Below, piece by piece: positions 45,138 through 57,620 of a DNA stretch of 64,000 nt. The notes under the pieces are model-generated. The model did not search any database and was not told the DNA's origin. It saw only the letters and a list, made by a program, of their open reading frames with translations. Within the stretch, counting starts at the first letter, position 1; each line of letters starts with the position of its first letter. This stretch comes from Panax quinquefolius (lineage: Eukaryota > Streptophyta > Magnoliopsida > Apiales > Araliaceae), in contig CM035152.1 of assembly GCA_020205615.1 (NCBI GenBank), positions 153,756,778 to 153,820,777 of the forward strand, given 5' to 3'. A program made the position numbers and the translations under genes.

Positions 45138-48100
45138 TGTAACGGCCAGAGAAATTTGAATTTTATTGTAAAATGATTTTATTAAATTAAATAATAATAA
45201 AAATCATATTCTATTTGATATCAAGATGGTTGTCATTTTATAACCTATTAATGTTGGAGTGTCGTAGTACTTGAGCTACGTGAAGGAATTAAAGTGTTTG
45301 AATTTCTAAGACGAAAATAAAAGTTTTCTGAGAAATTTTCAAAAAATACTATTCATCGGTATTTGCTCGGGAATCATTTATTTTAAATTCCGAGAAATAC
45401 GTAATGATAGAATATCAAGGTAAGACGGATCATGTAATAATAATCTAGTTATGGAAAACGTATTATTTCTCTTGCGGACTTAAATTGAGATTATTAAGGA
45501 AAGCGAAATATTAGTAAGTAAGTTATAATTGTATGATACTTAGGTATTATACAAGATAATGAAAATGAGTATAATACGAAGTATTATACGAGTTTGTATG
45601 AAGGATGGAATATAAATATATAATGAATTTGTATCTGAATTATAATCTGAGAATAATCATAGACAATATGTATATGTATTAAGCAATGTTAATGGACTTG
45701 GAAGATTGGTTAACAATTGGTACAAGCCCAAGTAAATTAAATGGTAAGGCCCAATGTTAATTAATAAGCAAGTGAGTATTTGTTAAAGCAAGCCCAAAGG
45801 TTAAGTTAATTAAGCCAAGTTAGAATCCATGAGTTGATTAACCCATGGGGCAAACCATATTGATATGGTTAATAACCAAGTTATATGAGTGGTGGCCAAG
45901 TGTTAGAAGTAATGACTAAGATAATGTAGTGATCAAGTAATGTAATGACCAAGTAAAAGAAGTAATGGCCAAACAAAGGATAGGATTTGTGCTAGCCAAT
46001 TAATGAATTGTAAGGAGGTGACTTAAGGAGGTGGGATTGGTTTATTGACTAAATTACCATAATCTTTTGAGTTCTATAAATAGAGAAGGTTTGCAAGTCA
46101 TTTGTTACTTGTTCAAACAATCCAACTCATATAAAGTGCTTAATTGTTAGGGAGCTTAAGTTACAAATAAGTCACTTTCATTTAGAAGAAGAAGAAGAAG
46201 AAGCTACTTTACAAGGTCTTCAAATGTAAGACTCCTTCTCTAATTATCTTCTATCTCTATTCATGATAGGTTGATAAGAAAAGTTGGATTAAGGAACATG
46301 AATGTTAAGAAGTAAGAAGAATGAGTAAGCAATGAACTTAAGCTACATAAGTTGGAAATAAGTCATTTGAACTTATAAAAGTTATGAACTTGTTATAAGT
46401 TAACCTTGAATGTTAGTATGAAAAGTTAAGGGTTTATATGAATATGTATCATATAAACATGAATGAAATTATATGTTAAGAACATATATATGTATGATGA
46501 TTAAAAGACTTTAACTTTCATAAGTTATGAACAATGAATCTAAAAGTAGTTTATAATTTAATAAGTTATAAGCTCATGAAAGAATAAGTCAAAATCCAAC
46601 ATGAAAATAAATTGTTGTATTAGGTATGTTGAGATGTTCATAGATGAATTGAATTCATTTGAAGTAATGAACAAATCATAAGTAATGATGATTTTCTTAG
46701 GAAATTTCACGATTGGACGATAAACGTCGAATTAATGAAATTCTCGGATTAGAAGTCAAATTTTGTGTTTGAACTCGAAAACGTTGGTTTTGATGGAGAC
46801 AAGTTATATTTGGCATTCTAGAGTTGCGGACTAAAAAATGGCCAAATTCGACTTATAACGAAGAAAAAACGAGCATTGAGCGTTCACGAACGTTTATCGT
46901 TTTCGTTAAAAATGAACCAATAGGTGAATTTTTAGCAAACAAAGTCAAATAGATAAAATTCTTACATGAGCGCGTAGATTCGTAATTTGTGAACCGTAGA
47001 AGCTTTGAGCAGAGCCAATTCGGACTTATAACGAAGAAGTTATGCGTCCGGGAAGTTCACAAAATTTATTATTTGTAAAATTTTTTTACCGAGAGTTGGC
47101 TCATGGCGCCAACCCTAAACCATTTGAGTGGCGCCAAGAACGCTTAAATAACGATGTCTAAGCACATTGGAAACTTCGCACCGCAGACGTGAACCATAAA
47201 TCTGTAAATCATGGCGTGTAGCACGCCACGCATGACTGACTGACACTCTTCTGCAGTGGTGCGCGGCGCATACGCCATGAAATAAGGACTTCGTCATGTA
47301 GCGACAAAGTCAGGGACCTCTCCACTTTGTTAACTTTCATGGCATGATGCGAGATGTAAGTATAAAATCCGTGCCATGATGGCTGACCTTAGAACAAGGA
47401 TAGTGATGAATGTTTTTAATTACAAAGAAAAGAAAGAGTTGATTGATTTAAACACAACTTAAGGGACATAAAAGTAACATTGTTAAAACTATATTAAACC
47501 TTAAGGATGTTGTATAAAGGTTGAGATAACCTAGTCAAGTATGAATGCAAGTATAATGATAAGTTTTAACGTATAGTAAATGAATCTAATACACAATTAG
47601 ATTGAGATAAAGGTAAGATATAGTCATATACATACTTGATTATATATGATCTAATATGAGGCATTATGTGATCATGTGTTGTAGAGACTTGAAAGATTCA
47701 ATCATAAAGTAATTATATCGTAGCAGACACTAAAGGCAAGTATTCTAACTCTTGTCTCGATTCAATCTGAACAAGTTTTTTTGAAGTTCATGTATCCTTA
47801 CGCATGAATTGTTGTCTGATGAAGTTAAAGCCAATTCTTTTGGCTAGACTTGATATATTGAGTGGATTATTGATAATCTATTCATCTGTTATCAAATGTT
47901 GTTATCTTTTGTCAACTACTTGTTATGGTTTTCAAAAGAAATTTGAAATGTTAAACAAATGTTTTGTCGGTAAAATAGCGAGGCACGTGAGGTTGCCACA
48001 ATTAAACGTCATATACGTTTAATGAATGTAGTGTTGATCGACATAGAGTACAATAGGTGATCACCTAGAAGTGCTTGTAAAATAATCTGAGAGCTTACGG

Positions 48101-48611
48101 ACTTAGTTAAGGTTGTCCTTTTCAAAAGAAGAATGAAATGCTCAAGGTCTCTAGATCGGAGTGAATGTTTTCTTGAATATTGTTATTATTGTAAAACATT
48201 TTGAAAAGAAGATGAAGTGTTATTTTGAATTATCAATAGTACTTCATAACTATTGTTCAGTTATTGAAGATATACGATTCGTGTATGTCAAGCATGTTGT
48301 TTATTGAAATTATCATACTTGTTGAGCTAGTTATGCTCACTCTTGCTTGAACCATATGAATGCAACTAAAATGAGCGCGTCCAGAAGGATCGAATAAGGA
48401 TAAAGGAAAAGCTAAGAAGCGGATCGTTAAGTTGTCTATGTATGTAATAGTATAGGTTTAATGTTATAATGTATTTGATATTATGACAAAGAACCTTTAT
48501 AATGAGTTTAGAACTTGGGACAATGTAAATATTATTTTGATAATATAGAAGAGATGTTAGTTCTTTTGAGGCTTTTCTTTTATATAAATGAGGCTTTTCA
48601 ATTGAATGAAT
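45138..48611 (+). mobile_element. element D 3' LTR, truncated at its end
   Basis: It aligns with the 5' LTR from start to AATTGAATGAATG at about 48611, then leaves it; about 70 bp including GGGGGCGTTACA is missing. Just before the break GAGGCTTTTC appears twice, separated by TTTTATATAAAT, whereas the 5' LTR has it once. TATA box at 46074-46083. Confidence 0.88.
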
Positions 48612-49263
48612 GTATTTGCCCAGATACCCCTTATGTCTCTCTTATGTATTATTTACAGAATTTTTTCATACCCATTTGGGATTTGATTATTCACAGAGAA
48701 TTTCAAATTCATGCATCAATAATATGATTGTGTGAGTTTTGTGGAAGATATTCCCAATTTGAGGGTACACACAAATTCATGACAATGTCACTGTGTTGCT
48801 GTATGTTTGCACAAGGTTCTCTTTCTTTATTATTTGCGTCCATGTCAAAGAGGCTGTAGGTTTTATCTTTATTAGTTTATTACATTTGATGTTGAACCAT
48901 ATGCGATGGTATATGTTATGCCTTCATCCATTGGTATTGATTTTTTACAATCGACATATATTTTACTGACTGAACTTTCACTTTGGGAGAAGAGCAGTAT
49001 AAATCAACAACTAGGGCTTTTATAATTTGGAACATAATTACCATCAATCCCATTGCAAAAGAGAAATAAAAGCGTGTTTTTTTTATCAAATAGAGAAAGA
49101 AACAAAGCAATTATCATCGTCTTCCTTTATGAGATTATTTAACCATTCAATCATTGCTCTATATTTTGATTCAAAAGTGTTCACATGTTTCTCTTGATTG
49201 TGGGAGTCACTCATGCAGTACCTAATTGCGAATTCGTTTCAAGTTTCCATACCATGTCGTTTA
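48612..49263. other. spacer, possible leucine-rich-repeat remnant
   Basis: No intact gene. On the plus strand near 48930-49000 the phrase PSSIGIDFLQ and then LLTELSLWEKS reads like decayed leucine-rich-repeat sequence. This would fit the receptor-kinase fragment that follows, but the match is short. Confidence 0.3.
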
Positions 49264-49411
49264 TTCTTCAAAGCTACTGATGGGTTCTCTTTAGAAAATT
49301 TGATTGACAGAGGTATTTTTGGTTCTGTTTATAAAGGAACCTTAACAAAGTGGTTTTTGTTGTCAAAGTAATAAACCTTGAATCTCGACGAGCTCCCAAT
49401 ACACAAGAATA
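49264..49411 (+). pseudogene. LRR receptor-like kinase fragment
   Basis: The start of a receptor-like kinase domain: FFKATDGFSLENLIDRGIFG followed by SVYKGTLT, with the glycine-rich ATP loop. After a frameshift near 49352 it continues VVKVINLESRRAPNTQE, which holds the ATP-binding Lys. This matches the N-lobe of leucine-rich-repeat receptor kinases (the group with SVYKGTL). Only about 50 codons remain, with two stops in the first frame and no C-lobe. It is a relic with no expected function. Confidence 0.8.
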
Positions 49412-50660
49412 AGTAATTATTAATATATTTTTAATATATATGTATATAATATAATTTTGATATTAATTATTATATCTACTCATAATATTTTAATTAATAT
49501 ATAGTCAAAAGTTGAGTAGAAACTTAAACTAAAATATTAAATACGATTTTTAACTTAAAATGTATTATATGACTAAGTAATTAAAAGACGCTTATAAAAA
49601 AATAAAATTATTGCATAATAATAAGTTAATATTAAAGTTTATAGGACCAAAAAGAGAGTTTTAATTCTAAACCATGTTTTGCCTTACAAAAATGGGAGAT
49701 AAAAATACAAATAGGTGTAATTTAAATACACTCATGTTTAATTTTTCTGTCCACATAGAAGAGCAATTTACCTTATTATATATTTATATAATTTTGATGG
49801 TTATAAATTAAGTGAGTTTTAGTTATAGTTAAATTAATTGTAACACTATATGAGAGTATAAAAAATGTTTTAAACTAAAAACATTAAATTTTGTCTTATT
49901 ATTATTTATTTATATAAATATAGATATAAATTAGATCCATATAGATAACCAAAACCAAACAAGTTGGAGTACTATAGAAGTACTTATTATTACCTTTTTC
50001 TCTGTTTGCTATATGAGCCACGCTAAGCTAAGCATTATCCACAGATTGTGCGGATGCAAGGCAGGAGGACGATACGAAAATTGAAGAGAGTAGGTTATTC
50101 TCTTTTCATAAAAGATTAGGATATTTAAATAAAAAAACTTTTAATATATTATCCTCATTCCAAAAGATCATAAGATTAATACTCCCTCCTATCCTAAATA
50201 AATGACGTTTTAGAGAATTTAATTTTATTCTATATAAGTATCGTTTTGGAATTTTTATGCAATATTGCACTATTTTTTTCCTAATTTACCCCTCAATTTA
50301 ATAATATACTTAGTAAATGCAATTCCATGAACCATTTTACATACAACCAAAGTTCCAATAACTCATTAATTGCCTTCATCTTTGACCATTGTGGAGAGAA
50401 AAATAATTAATTAAGGATACAAAAGACATTTTGTGTTATTTCTTAATAAGTTTGCTTAACTCTAAAACGTCATTTAATCTGGATAGGAAGGAGTATTAAT
50501 TTAAAATTTATATAGTTTAGACAAATAATTATCAAATTTATAATTATATAATATTATAAATTTATTATTTAAAAAGTTTCCCATTTTCAGTGATATAGAC
50601 ATATTTTATGAGAACATTCTTATGCATGTTAGCAAATTCACTTGGATAGAACTTGGCTGG
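49412..50660. other. AT-rich spacer, no gene seen
   Basis: No coding signal. A dyad-like stretch at 50180-50500 has ACTCCCTCC (50182-50190) at one end and GGAAGGAGTATTAA (about 50486-50499) at the other; these ends could be those of a small Stowaway-type MITE or similar. I could not confirm matching termini. Confidence 0.35.
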
Positions 50661-50679
50661 CAAATCTAAGATATTTTTC

Positions 50680-52742
50680 ATGATGGCATTTCTCATACTA
50701 GTCATCATCAGCGTTCAGATGGAATTCCAGTTACACGTTTCACCCTACAATCAATTTATGTTCAAAGTGATGATGAGAAGCTCCAATTAGAATATGAATT
50801 AAGGAATACAAATATTTTGGTAAGATTTTGTGCAGGTTTTTCCTCCCATACAAAAATGAGTCTTTGTATGTTATAGCAATTCTTAAATATATATAAATAT
50901 ATATATCTATATATGCCTACTAGTAACTTGGTCGTCTCAAAATATATTGCACACTCTTTGACTTGTGTTCCAAATATGATATTATAAAGTATCTCTTTTT
51001 CCCCTATTGCATAGGATATTTCTATGCATATAATTTACACCATTGAAGGTAGTAGTCTTCTTTTCTGATGAAAATTAAAATTAATATTTTCCTCTTTCTT
51101 AACCAAGCTAAAAATGATTGTATTTTACAAAGTATAAGCATAATTTCCTAAGATTATGTTATATTTTTTGGGTGCTCCATAAAATTTTATTAAAAATATG
51201 TTTTATACTTTTTGTTTATTTTATCACTGTAGTTTAATAATAAACTCAAATGATGCTTAACAATTGTTGGACACAGGTTGAATTGTTCAAACATCCCCAT
51301 TTATTGTTGTTGCAAGTAAGGGACTCCACTTATAAGCTACCAGGTGGTCGCTTAAGACCGAATGAATCGGTAAGACACCATCTTATATCTTTGTGTCATC
51401 ACATCAATTTTTGTAGTTGATAAATACACTAGAAACTATTGCAAGGGTCAAAAAATTATATTTATTCTTGTTTTGAAGACATTGATGGCTTGAGGCGCAA
51501 ACTTTCAAACAAGCTATCCGAACATTGTGATGGTACTGGGTCTGACTGAGAGGTATATGAATTCTAGTTAAGAACATTATTATTTATTATATCTGCAAAT
51601 GCACTAATTCTCAATGTTTAGGTAGGAGAATGCCTCGGCAAGTGGTGGAGATCTGACTTTGAAACATTATTTTATCCGTACTTGCCGTTTAATATGATTA
51701 GTCCAATGGTAAGCTTGTGTCATAAAATCTGCAAGTCTTTCTCTTATTTATTAGTTTTGGTAAGTTGGTGTTCATTATGTGCTTGTCTTGATAATGTAGG
51801 AGTGTAGAAAACTCTTTCTTGTGAAGTTGCCAGAAAGTAGAAAGTTCATTGTACCGAAAAACCAAAAATTGTTTGTGGTTCCTTTGTTCCAGCTTCATAA
51901 AAATGACAAAGTATGTAAACTTCTGATTGTGCACACATTTTAATATTTCAGTTTTGACATTCATTTCTTATACATGGTCGATGTAAAGTAGTTACTTAAC
52001 AAATTGTTGATTGTCATGTTCATAGAAACTTAGTAGTAACTTATAACAATTTTCTTTTCTCTTAATCTTAGTTTACTGCTGACTCAAGGTAGATGGTAAT
52101 GATATTGGTTGAAGCAAGTGCTTTATGCCCCCACACGCTTTGTACCATTCTAGAGTTGTGAGTTTTATCGTCAATTGTGTATCAAATTGCATGTTATTTT
52201 TCCGTTTAGTAATTTTGAGTTTGTCAAATAAAAATCAAGGACCGTGTAAATAGGCATATAGAATCTGTGTGCGAAGTGTAATAGAAGATTTAGTTTTTTT
52301 CACATATATGATTACTTCAAAGTTGGACATATAGAGCACGTGTATCTTTATGCATAGTTATTGTAATCTTATATTATGCATACATACACATGGTACCATC
52401 TTGTGTATGTTTGTCGAACTAGTGTGTACTTCTTCATGTTATCTTGTTTAAGGCATTTTATTTAATCAAGTTGAAGGACTCTGGAATCTTTCTATATGCT
52501 CAACCATTTAATAAATATTGTGGGTAGTCATTTGGTTTAATAATATTAGTACCACGTGAAAGAACTCTATTGTCTTTGTGTATTGATTTTGGCATTAAGT
52601 GCCTCTGGTGACCTATTTGCTTCATTTTCCTGAATTGCTATTATTTTTAAATGTGCAGGAAGATTGCTTTTACAACCTGCCTACAATACTAGGTATCAAA
52701 TTTTCGTGCTACGTTTACGGAAGACAAGGGACAAAATTATGA
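50680..52742 (+). pseudogene. CFIm25-like (Nudix) gene, several exons, with lesions
   Basis: Exons match the 25-kDa subunit of pre-mRNA cleavage factor Im, which binds UGUA in pre-mRNA and guides poly(A) site choice in the nucleus. Exon 51277-51369: VELFKHPHLLLLQ and YKLPGGRLRPNES. Exon 51479-51552: IDGLRRKLSNKLSEH. Exon 51622-51708: VGECLGKWWRSDFETLFYPY. Exon 51800-51910: ECRKLFLVKLPESRKFIVPK and LFVVPLFQLHKND. All have GT-AG borders. VELFKHPH, GGRLRP and FVVPKN resemble the second plant form of CFIm25. A weaker exon at about 50680-50822 is phase-compatible; a last one, 52659-52742, ends LPTILGIKFSC...TGA. Lesions: the second exon is one base out of frame at its acceptor and contains an in-frame TGA (51547-51549) where Trp is likely. 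Decayed paralogue, or sequence errors. Confidence 0.75.
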
Positions 52743-52915
52743 AGTGCACTCTCTCTATATATGTAGATATATACTTTGATTGAAGAACTGTGGTAGCTTT
52801 AGATGGTTAATTGTAAAGATAATGAATGATTATGTAATGGATGATTTTATTAAGTTAATAATATTTTAATTTTTTGTATTTTTGTCATTATTTGCTATGG
52901 AGACATTGAGCCGAC
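52743..52915. other. spacer after CFIm25-like exons
   Basis: AT-rich, could hold the 3' UTR of the gene upstream. Nothing else seen. Confidence 0.3.
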
Positions 52916-53761
52916 CAGTACACAAAAAAAATGTCAAAAGTTTGATTTGCAACAATAATATAATTTGTTACCAAAGCATTGAAACAAGTTTTAATATAGC
53001 AATAATTTTTATACATTTAGCAACAAATTTTAGATTCTTAATGGCATTAAAAATATAATATTTGGCAAACGAAAAATTAACCTAATAACAACGGTGAGGA
53101 TATTGTTGCTAATACTAACATAAAAGGCAACATTTTTAATCGTTGCAAATCATATCAACTTTCGTTGCACATATAAAGAAACGACAACATATAATGTCGT
53201 TGTTAATCGATGACTTTCGTTGCTATTGAAAAATAACAAGAAATAAACATTTTAGATTCTTGATTCAAAGATAATGTCGTTGCCAAATAATATAATCGAC
53301 CCACGAAAATCGTTTCTTAAAAAAGTTTACATTCCATGAACGAAAGCAAGCTTAGGCAACACTTTTCATAATTTCTTCAGTAACAAAAAATGTCGTTTGC
53401 AAAATGGTGTCAATTACAGCGAAAATGCATGGTCGTTGCAAAAAAAAAAGAGTTCATTTAGTTACAATTAGCGAGGCTTTTGCAACGAAATGGGGTTTTT
53501 AGCAACAAAATTTTAATTATTCTGCAACAATACATTTTGTTGCTAAAGGATCGATATCTCTGTACGAAAGCTAAATTTCGTTACAAAATGTAATACTTTT
53601 GGCAACGAAAAAAAATGTTTGTTGCGGAACAATTAGCAATGCTAATTGCGCAATGAAAGACGCAACGACATTAAAGTCGTTGCCAAAACCTTTTTGCAAC
53701 GAAATTTGACACCTTTAGCAATGAAAATTAGTTGTTGCTGAAGCCCCATTTTTTTGTAATG
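52916..53761. mobile_element. CACTA-like non-autonomous DNA transposon
   Basis: The left end is CAGTACACAAAAAAAATG and the right end, read inward, CATTACAAAAAAATGGGG; both are close to the plant CACTA terminus CACTACAAAAA. Between them are many copies of GCAACGAAA or its complement TTTCGTTGC (subterminal repeats), typical of these elements. No transposase. A 3-bp target duplication is not evident (GAC against CTC). It borders element E directly, which suggests insertion into, or rearrangement with, that element. Confidence 0.55.
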
Positions 53762-54462
53762 CTCTATATTATAACAGACCAACAAATAAGCTTAGATAGG
53801 ACACACTAGCGAAGGATTTACTCGTCTCTCCCCTCCTAGTTCTATTCTCCGATCTCTACCGGAGACCATATCCTAAGCTCGATACATTAATGGCGCCCTC
53901 AAAATAGGTATACATCACCCATTCTCGAAATGCCAAATATACGTAGTACAGAAAACAACTACAACTTTATTATTATAATTGTCGTACAAAAACACGACAT
54001 ACATATATATGAGAGTTTAAATACAAATATTGTCTTCTAGACAATATCCACACCCAAATAAAGTCCTCATTACAATTATTGATGCCTTTATTTTACAAAA
54101 AATAATGAGGAATTTGCTAAAATAACTATCTGGGACCATCACTACATACCCACGATTGGTTCTTGCTTTATTAAACTTCACGAGAATAAAAATGGAACAA
54201 AAAGGAAAAGGTGAGCTCAACTAGCCCATAAAAGAATATTATGACTAAGATAATATACAAAAAATTATCCTTATTCTTCAACGAGGAAAAATCGATAGAA
54301 TCTAATAGATGACAAGTTTTAGATCAACAATGCATGAAACAACAATTCATTAGAAGAGTTAAGTAGAGAATGAAATCTACTATCATCTATGAATTTAAAA
54401 GTTCATCATCAATATTTTATCCCCTGTAATATCAATCAATATACATCTTGAATCAAATATTC

Positions 54463-54600
54463 ATCTTTGCACTACGGCCAAAGATATTCATTTAGATCAC
54501 CAATTAATCGTGTTCATCTCAACACTGCTCATCTTTGCACTACTGGACCAAAGATATTCATCGTAATCATTCATCTTCTTTACACTACAGAGCCAAAAAT
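54463..54600 (-). repeat. stem-loop repeats, element E
   Basis: Three units: ATCTTTG, CACTACGGC, CAAAGAT (54463-54485), a second near 54531-54555 with one inserted A, and a degenerate third near 54573-54600. Spacing is similar to element C. Confidence 0.65.
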
Positions 54601-54822
54601 ATTCATCAAGTATCACCATTAAAGACTGAGGATGATGAAAAACATTTTAGAGAACAAATCTAGTAAGATAAAAGGACAAAGATTCGTACTTCAGTTTATC
54701 CATGTTCAAAAACACTCCATAATAAACCATAGTGGAGTAAAATTCAAGAATGAAGATCAAAACATGGATTCAATTTCAAGAATAAAGGTCACAACAGATA
54801 ACTTGGAAGGAGAGAAAAAAAA

Positions 54823-54842
54823 AATATATATATATATATATA
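54823..54842. repeat. (TA)n microsatellite
   Basis: Short TA tract inside the element E LTR. Confidence 0.85.
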
Positions 54843-55628
54843 TTTTGTGTGAAACGATACTAACAAGAATCGATGGCGTATGAGCGATTACTTCGATCGT
54901 GAAAAGTTTCAAATTTGATAAAAAAGTTTAGACCAATATTCCTATGAAATGATATTAGATGAAATGAAATTTCTAATCATTTCAGAAATTATAGAAATAA
55001 TACTTACCATAGTAAGTTCAAATTTAGGAATACAGGATGAAATGGAGTATGAAAGAAAATAATATTTCTCACGAGTATTGCAATAAAATAATATCATTTA
55101 CCCTAGTAGAAGATGAATTTGATTGGAATATCAGATATTATTCTGAGAAAATCTTGCAGAAAAACTACGCTCAAAGTATTCTTATACTCAAGAAAATACT
55201 CACAATACTTTAGAATAAGAATTTCTGATTTGAAAGTGGTGTGTTGAGGAAGGAGGTTATCCCTCTATTTATAGTCTTGAGACGGAGGAAAAAATTAAGC
55301 GAGGTACATCTAATTTTCTCATACCACCGCTAACCTCTACCTTTCTTTTGCCTAACTCTTCAATTTTTTAATAGTTGGGCCCACAATTTGGCAATTTGTT
55401 TAAAGGAGAATTTTTCCACTAACTTAGAAAGCAGCTTTGCAGGAAGAGTTTGAAAATGAATTGCTCATTTTGAGGGCCCATACTTGGAAAATGCTTTGCA
55501 TGAAATGTAGAAGATATGAAATAGCAATCCACCAAAAGACAAAGCATACGTATGTAGGAAAATTTCTTCCGCTCGCTAACTTAGAAAAACATGCAAAAAT
55601 TTAATTCATATCCGTCCCTCTTTATCAC

Positions 55629-55631
<3 letters not shown>

Positions 55632-55662
<31 letters not shown>
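55632..55662. repeat. (TA)n microsatellite
   Basis: TA tract in U3 of element E, followed by ATAATAATAT-type repeats to about 55690. Confidence 0.85.
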
Positions 55663-55666
<4 letters not shown>

Positions 55667-56553
55667 ATATTATAATAATAATATATATATAAATAAATAT
55701 TTTATCGGAGAAAATAATTGTCAAACTTTCAACAATTATTTCATGCTAAAAAAAATTCTTTTATTTACATCCACATAAAATAAATATTTCCTTATCTTAT
55801 AAATCAATAAATAATTATTCACAAATAATATTACAGAATCACAATAATGACAACCAGGCCGTTCCCAGGAAAGAGGAGGCTTTTCGATAAGGATTTCTCC
55901 TTACTGGCGTGCAATTAGGTGACCAAATCTCTCCTTGACAGAACTATCTAGACATTGCCAATAATGCTATCTAATAATATTATTCAAATAATATGAATTA
56001 TTGATCTGATAATGAGAAATACTGTGCAATGATAATTATTAAAACAACAATAATATAAAATATCAACGCAGCAATTATTGAATCAATAAAATAAAATATT
56101 GAACAATACTTACTGTAATAATTATTGAGTAGTGCATTCTTACGTAAGAATCAATAATTCAAAAATACTGTGCAATATCATGTGCCGCTGTGCAACCACG
56201 TGTATTACTATATTTTAACCACCACCTAATCCAACGAGTGTTAATTGTGTAATAATTACGTAGTTATTTATAAAAACTCAAACTTGTCGTATTCTTTATC
56301 CCAAGTTTTTTTCGTTATGGGGCCCTGAAATGACTACAAAATAAATGCATTTAATATTCTCCGACAAAGAAGAATATTCCACGACCAAACGAATATTCTC
56401 CGACAAAATGAATATTTTATAATCACTTGCTTATTTTGCAAAAATTGCACATTTCACCCATAACCAAAGCATTATATCAAATTAACACTTTGTTATTCAA
56501 AAATAATAATTAGAGGAAATTCAATTTTATTTATAAAAAGTTGGGGTCTTACA

Positions 56554-57408
56554 TCTAACATACCAGAACATGAACTAGAAGAGCAAATTATCAATGATAA
56601 TCTTCCAAGAACAACCAAAACATTGAAAAATCATCCTCCTAACATGAGCTTTAAAGACCTCAACACTGGGATGACCAAATTAAAGAAGTGCTATTAAAGA
56701 TATTTTTGTTATGAAAATACAAAATATAAAGTTACACTAAGGAGCACATCTATCAATGTAATCTTACTACTGGTAAATAATGTTGATATATTTGTAATAA
56801 ATTACAAATGTATGATCATTTTGTTTACTTACTATATATGCTATTGTTATAAGCTTGCTCCAATGTCATTCTTTATTGTTGCACTTATTTCTTTTAATGT
56901 TGACAAAAGTGGTGAGATAACTAAATTCAGCTAAATTGATATGAATTATTTTTTGTTGATGACAAAGGAGGAGAGATATAACTAAATTGGTATGCATATG
57001 TTATAATCAACTTGTGCTTAATGATTAATATGCATGGTTTCATTTTTTTTTATAATGAAAAAAGGGGATAGATATTTGGGCATATTTAAATTGGTTTGAA
57101 TTAATATTCGTGAACGGTCTTATTTGATACGTACTCTGATTATTTTTGTGGTACATTGATACTTTATTTTGTTTAGGCATGTTGGTACTGGGATACTGTA
57201 TTGTGCAGGAATATGCAAATGATGGTTATTTGGAATTTGTTCGCTTAATTATATTCGCATTATGTTCATGATATGTATGTTACTGGTTATTTTGACAGTA
57301 TGTATGATCAAGTCATTTATTGCTCCTTAATATGCATAATCTTAAGGGAAGCCATATATTTATGGGGAGTTTTATCTTGTATGTTTTCATAATCAAAAAG
57401 GGGGAGAA
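56554..57408 (+). pseudogene. Ty1/copia-like internal remnant
   Basis: Just right of element E a frame reads EHELEEQIINDNLPRTTKTL then KNHPPNMSFKDLNTGMTK. It resembles the linker between integrase and RT in copia elements (LP...HPP...I-GD...GV-T-R pattern), with a stop after it. Further right the sequence decays, but it ends at a clear polypurine tract, AAAAAGGGGGAGAATG (57395-57410). The coding match is short, so the family call rests mainly on the pair of signals. Confidence 0.45.
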
Positions 57409-57620
57409 TGTTGATTTATATATTTTTGGTTTTAATGATGACAACAGATGAATATATTTTGTGCTTTTATATACTGTCATATATTTTAGGGGTGTTATAT
57501 ATTGTCTTCATTAAAAATGGGAAGAATGTTAGTTTATTTATTTTGATTTTAATGATGATAATAAATGTGTTATGGAGCTAATGTGTATGAGCAGGTTTTT
57601 GAGCTACAAGGACTGATTTA
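57395..57620 (+). mobile_element. copia-like polypurine tract and LTR start, duplicated
   Basis: AAAAAGGGGGAGAATGTTGAT and then TTTTGGTTTTAATGATGACA is the usual boundary between polypurine tract and LTR in copia elements. About 115 bp later a related copy appears: AAATGGGAAGAATGTTAGTT, GATTTTAATGATGATAATAA. The LTR then fades out by about 57620, so it is short or truncated. Confidence 0.5.

Larger units (their letters stand above)
35975..48611 (+). mobile_element. gypsy element D (12.6 kb), 3' end truncated
   Basis: 5' LTR 35975-39456, internal region 39457-45137, 3' LTR 45138 to about 48611. The 5' LTR ends GGGGGCGTTACA and the primer site TGGTATCAAAGC follows at 39460-39471. The polypurine tract AGGGGAAGGA precedes the 3' LTR. 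Gag, zinc knuckles, protease, RT with its FIDD box, RNase H and integrase are all recognisable in order but full of frameshifts. The last 70 bp or so of the 3' LTR is missing, so no target duplication can be checked. The five bases before the element are CTTGG. Confidence 0.92.
53762..56553 (-). mobile_element. element E: partial gypsy element, LTR plus leader
   Basis: Right-hand part: one LTR, 53892-56553 (2662 bp), starting TGTAAGACCCC on the minus strand and ending near GGGCGCCA. Left of it about 130 bp of leader matching the families A and C leader (GACCAACAAATAAGCTTA, AGGACACACTAGCGAAGGA), with a damaged primer site (ATCGAGC). The rest of the element is missing at the CACTA-like boundary. 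The LTR has a TATA box (55264-55273), conserved block (55850-55960), GAATATTC motifs (56352-56425) and stem-loops (54463-54600). Confidence 0.85.
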
